NCBI GenBank assembly: GCA_023434145.1
Contig: JAEYTI010000168.1
Coordinates: forward strand, 1 to 64,000
Reading direction: 5' to 3'
From: Chloroflexota bacterium
Lineage (GTDB): Bacteria; Chloroflexota; Anaerolineae; Anaerolineales; Anaerolineaceae
DNA: 64,000 bases
Program-made: the position numbers and the translations under genes
The notes under the pieces: generated by a model
Told to the model about the DNA's origin: nothing
The model's input: the letters and a program-made list of their open reading frames with translations, nothing else
The model's database searches: none
In this document: one piece after another, positions 61,925 to 64,000 of the stretch
How the letters are laid out: each line of letters opens with the position of its first letter
How positions within the stretch are numbered: the first letter of the stretch is position 1

Positions 61925-62122
61925 GTGATCGTTCCAAAGAATGTGATCTTGGACGGCACCAACAACCATTGTGAACACGCCATTGGCTGTTGGATCAAAG
62001 AGCGTTATCGTTCGATGCGGGGTTATAAACAAAACCAATCCGCCCTTGGCATTAGCCGCCTGATCGCCTTAGCCAGAAACTATCTAGCTCGTGGACTGCG
62101 TTTAGCCGATTTGATGGCATAA
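61925..62122 (+). pseudogene. Transposase C-terminal remnant
   Basis: About 65 codons ending at 62122. The translated LDGTNNHCEHAIGCWIKERYRSMRGY and SRLIALARNYLARG are typical of the last part of a DDE transposase (the NN...E..I..WIKERYR motif contains the final acidic residue). No upstream part of the gene and no terminal inverted repeats are visible. It is a relic between the hydrolase gene and the tRNA. Confidence 0.65.
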
Positions 62123-62198
62123 ACGCTCAGTCATTTTCCACCAGACCATCACCCTTGCTCATTTATTCCTTGTTTATCAATTCTGGAACGTCACCAAA

Positions 62199-62228
62199 TT
62201 GGCGAAGTTTTCAATTAACCAGTATAAT
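62199..62228 (+). promoter_or_regulatory. Possible promoter upstream of tRNA-Arg
   Basis: TTGGCG at 62199-62204 and TATAAT at 62223-62228 with an 18-base spacer. It lies about 185 bases before the tRNA, which has no other obvious promoter. The stretch between holds no convincing gene. Confidence 0.4.
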
Positions 62229-62412
62229 AAGAGACAAGTGCGGCATAGGGATCATCATATGAAGCACAACAAAATAGCGAACAAACCATACGGTGGTGTA
62301 AGCGAAAGTGTTCGTTGGAAAGAATGGAGGAAAAACAACAATAGTAATATACAAAATGTCCTAAGGAATATGAAAAAGAGCCAGAAAAGACACATAAGAG
62401 AGAAAAACACTT

Positions 62413-62486
62413 GCCCTCGTAGCTCAATTGGACAGAGCGCCTGACTTCGAATCAGTAGGTTGCGGGTTCGATTCCTGCCGGGGGCG
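62413..62486 (+). tRNA. tRNA-Arg(TCG)
   Basis: A 74-base cloverleaf: acceptor arms GCCCTCG and CGGGGGC (one T-G pair), D-arm GCTC...GAGC, anticodon loop CTTCGAA giving anticodon TCG (reads CGA), T-arm GCGGG-TTCGATT-CCTGC. CCA is not encoded. The 3' end faces the integrase gene 116 bases away, so the tRNA is the probable integration target. Confidence 0.93.
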
Positions 62487-62493
62487 CTAGTAT

Positions 62494-62526
62494 ATGTGGG
62501 GGTTCGGATTGATCCGACCCCCACAT
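62494..62526. terminator. Hairpin between tRNA-Arg and the integrase
   Basis: ATGTGGGGGT...TCGGAT pairs with ATCCGACCCCCACAT with one bulged T. It starts 8 bases after the tRNA and could end the tRNA transcript, the convergent integrase transcript, or both. There is no strong T-run. Confidence 0.5.
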
Positions 62527-62602
62527 TTGCTGGACACAGGCGAATTTCTGGATGTTTTTTCATAGATTATGCGACGCTGCCTGCAAATTGCCTGCAATTG
62601 CA

Positions 62603-63829
62603 CTAGAGGTCTAAAACATCGGGCGAAGTGCGGGTTGCCGGTTTAGGAGAATTGGGGGTAAATGAAGTGGCATTATCTCCGTTCATCAAATCCTCAATAA
62701 TTTGAGTAGCTTCATTCTGAAGGGATGGAACGGCATGAGTATATGTTTGCAGAGTAATTCGAATGTCAGAGTGTCCTAGACGTTCGCTCACCACCTTTGG
62801 ATGAACATTCTTTAGAAGAAGCAACGTTGCGCACGTGTGGCGGATATCATGAAACCGAATTTTTGGCAGGTTGACCGAATAAAGCAGCTTTCTAAATTCC
62901 TTAATGAGATTATTGGGATCAACCGGATTTCCTACCAGGTTCGGAAAGACCAAGTCGAGTTCCTGCCATTTTTCGGCATTCACCATTTTTTGCATCGTTA
63001 CATGCTGGCGCTGCTGCTTCAACCTGTTCAAAGTTTCTGGACCAATAGGAATTTGTCTCGAACTCTTTTTGCTTTTAGGTTTTTTGAAGAAGAAGCGCGG
63101 TTGTCCTTCTTTCGGATGATCTTCCCATTGAACTTGCCTTTGGATCATGATGGATCCGGTCATGAAGTTGATATCTGACCATTTTAGACCCAACAGCTCA
63201 CCCTGTCTCATTCCAGTAACAAAGGCAAGGTAGTATAAGTGCTCAAATCGATCCCCCTCGCATGCTTTCATGAAGATCTGAACCTGCTCAAGCGTCCAGG
63301 TGTGCATCTCCGGGGTATCGTATTTTATTTTTTGGCCTGCTTGAGCAGGATTAAACGAAATGACTTTTCTGACAACAAGGAAGGAGAAGAACTTACGGAG
63401 TGTTGCCAGGATATAGAGTTGAGTACGGATCCCAAGTTCTCTTTCCTTTGCCTGGTTAATAATCGCGTCGATGTGGTCGGGTTTGATATCGATGACTTTG
63501 ATACGTGGTTTAATGTACGGTTGAATATGCAAGCGAACCACTTCACTGTAACGGGAATACGTTTTGGGCTGCCAACTGCTTTTGCCATCCTCGAGCCATT
63601 TGTTAAGCGCATCTTGCCAGGTAAGGCGAGCAGCATCAGCTGTGAGTCCTGTCTCAGCCTGATTTTGCATCTCACGATTCCATTTCTGAGCTTCTGTGCG
63701 AGTTTCAAAGGTCTTCGTTACCCGCTTGCCATTAACAGTAACCTGAGCTTCCCAGTATCCACGATCTTTTCGTTCACGAATCGATCCTTCATTGTTGCCA
63801 CGTTTTGAGCGTTTCGTTTTCTCGGTCAT
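62603..63829 (-). CDS. int: Tyrosine recombinase/phage-type integrase
   Basis: A protein of 408 residues. The N-terminal 60 residues are an arm-binding domain (GSIRERKDRGYWEAQVTVNGK), followed by a SAM-like core-binding domain (about 70-170) and the catalytic domain. Catalytic residues: Arg in TGMRQGELLGLKWSD, His-x-x-Arg in RFHDIRHTCATLLL, His in RLGHSDIRITLQTY and the nucleophile Tyr in that motif. The form is typical of integrases of temperate phages and integrative conjugative elements. Its 3' end points at tRNA-Arg, the usual arrangement for an element integrated at a tRNA 3' end; the rest of the element would lie to the right, outside the window. Confidence 0.95.
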   Translation of the reverse strand: MTEKTKRSKRGNNEGSIRERKDRGYWEAQVTVNGKRVTKTFETRTEAQKWNREMQNQAETGLTADAARLTWQDALNKWLEDGKSSWQPKTYSRYSEVVRLHIQPYIKPRIKVIDIKPDHIDAIINQAKERELGIRTQLYILATLRKFFSFLVVRKVISFNPAQAGQKIKYDTPEMHTWTLEQVQIFMKACEGDRFEHLYYLAFVTGMRQGELLGLKWSDINFMTGSIMIQRQVQWEDHPKEGQPRFFFKKPKSKKSSRQIPIGPETLNRLKQQRQHVTMQKMVNAEKWQELDLVFPNLVGNPVDPNNLIKEFRKLLYSVNLPKIRFHDIRHTCATLLLLKNVHPKVVSERLGHSDIRITLQTYTHAVPSLQNEATQIIEDLMNGDNATSFTPNSPKPATRTSPDVLDL

Positions 63830-63913
63830 GACACATTCCTTATTGATTATGATGCGATTGAAGTTTTCACGACTCGTTTTTGTTTATAGCAATAAACATT
63901 GAACGAGTATATT

Positions 63914-64000
63914 TTAAGAACCAGAGGGTGTCAAGGATGCCTTTCGTAAGTCGAAAACCTCCGTTAAAGAACGCTGTTCTATTAGCAGCTTTTGTTCAGG
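63914..64000 (-). CDS. Possible 3' end of a gene cut by the window edge
   Basis: The minus strand has an open frame entering from the right edge and ending at a TAA at 63914, reading EQKLLIEQRSLTEVFDLRKA near its end. It would be the last 28 residues of a gene upstream of the integrase. Too short to identify, and it may be chance. Confidence 0.25.
   Translation of the reverse strand, partial: PEQKLLIEQRSLTEVFDLRKASLTPSGS

Noticed and set aside
62199..62444. Small plus-strand open frame running into the tRNA
   Set aside because: No ribosome-binding site, Lys/Asn/Arg-rich AT-driven composition, and its 3' end lies inside tRNA-Arg.
1..64000. CRISPR arrays, rRNA genes, complete insertion sequences
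   Set aside because: No regularly spaced direct repeats, rRNA-like sequence or intact transposase with terminal repeats was seen. Only a transposase fragment at 61925-62122 remains.

Overview
The window is bacterial, moderately GC-rich, and probably from a member of the Chloroflexota. The grounds are indirect: an NB-ARC regulator with the N-terminal region typical of Chloroflexota proteins, an ECF42-type sigma factor paired with a DGPF protein, and a xylose uptake locus run by a ROK regulator. Everything was read by eye; no database search was run.

Layout. (1) 276-2622: a DUF1801-like protein, then a DGPF/YCII protein and its partner ECF42-type sigma factor, preceded by a perfect 17-bp inverted repeat. 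(2) 2652-48120, all on the minus strand and nearly gap-free: a hybrid PKS-NRPS operon of about 45 kb. In transcription order it holds a PKS (ACP-KS-AT-DH-KR-ACP), five NRPS proteins, a cobalamin-type radical SAM enzyme, a GT1 glycosyltransferase, an MIO ammonia-lyase/aminomutase closely resembling cyanobacterial PAL, two DegT-family proteins (one lacking the PLP lysine), two RiPP-maturation-type radical SAM proteins, an acyl-CoA/acyl-AMP ligase, an ABC-2 exporter, an MbtH-like protein and a CPBP-family membrane protease. (3) 48121-51635: a regulatory intergenic region, then on the plus strand an NB-ARC regulator and a type II thioesterase. (4) 51730-52188: a decayed gene. (5) 52533-61838: a GH39-like beta-xylosidase, the xylFGH-type sugar ABC transporter, a ROK repressor with a recognisable operator, and a secreted glycoside hydrolase. 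(6) 61925-64000: a transposase remnant, tRNA-Arg(TCG), and a tyrosine integrase next to the tRNA 3' end, probably the edge of an integrated element that continues past the window.

Working model for the cluster (inference). The PAL-like enzyme makes an aryl-acrylate (or a beta-amino acid). The ligase activates an acid for the N-terminal ACP of the PKS. One malonyl extension with KR and DH gives an unsaturated acyl chain. Five NRPS modules then add, from hand-read specificity codes, Tyr, Val-like, D-(Val/Ile-like), an unassigned residue (slight Orn resemblance) and N-methyl-Tyr/Phe, released by a C-terminal TE. The D-residue fits the DCL-like condensation domain of the next module.

The most unusual feature is in the first NRPS. 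A cobalamin-binding radical SAM unit of about 690 residues is spliced, in frame, into the N-terminal part of the Tyr-type adenylation domain (about 38605-40670). With three free-standing radical SAM enzymes, the cluster has four. Also odd are a glycosyltransferase-4-like N-terminal half fused in front of the terminal NRPS, and an apparent PLP pseudoenzyme beside an intact paralogue.
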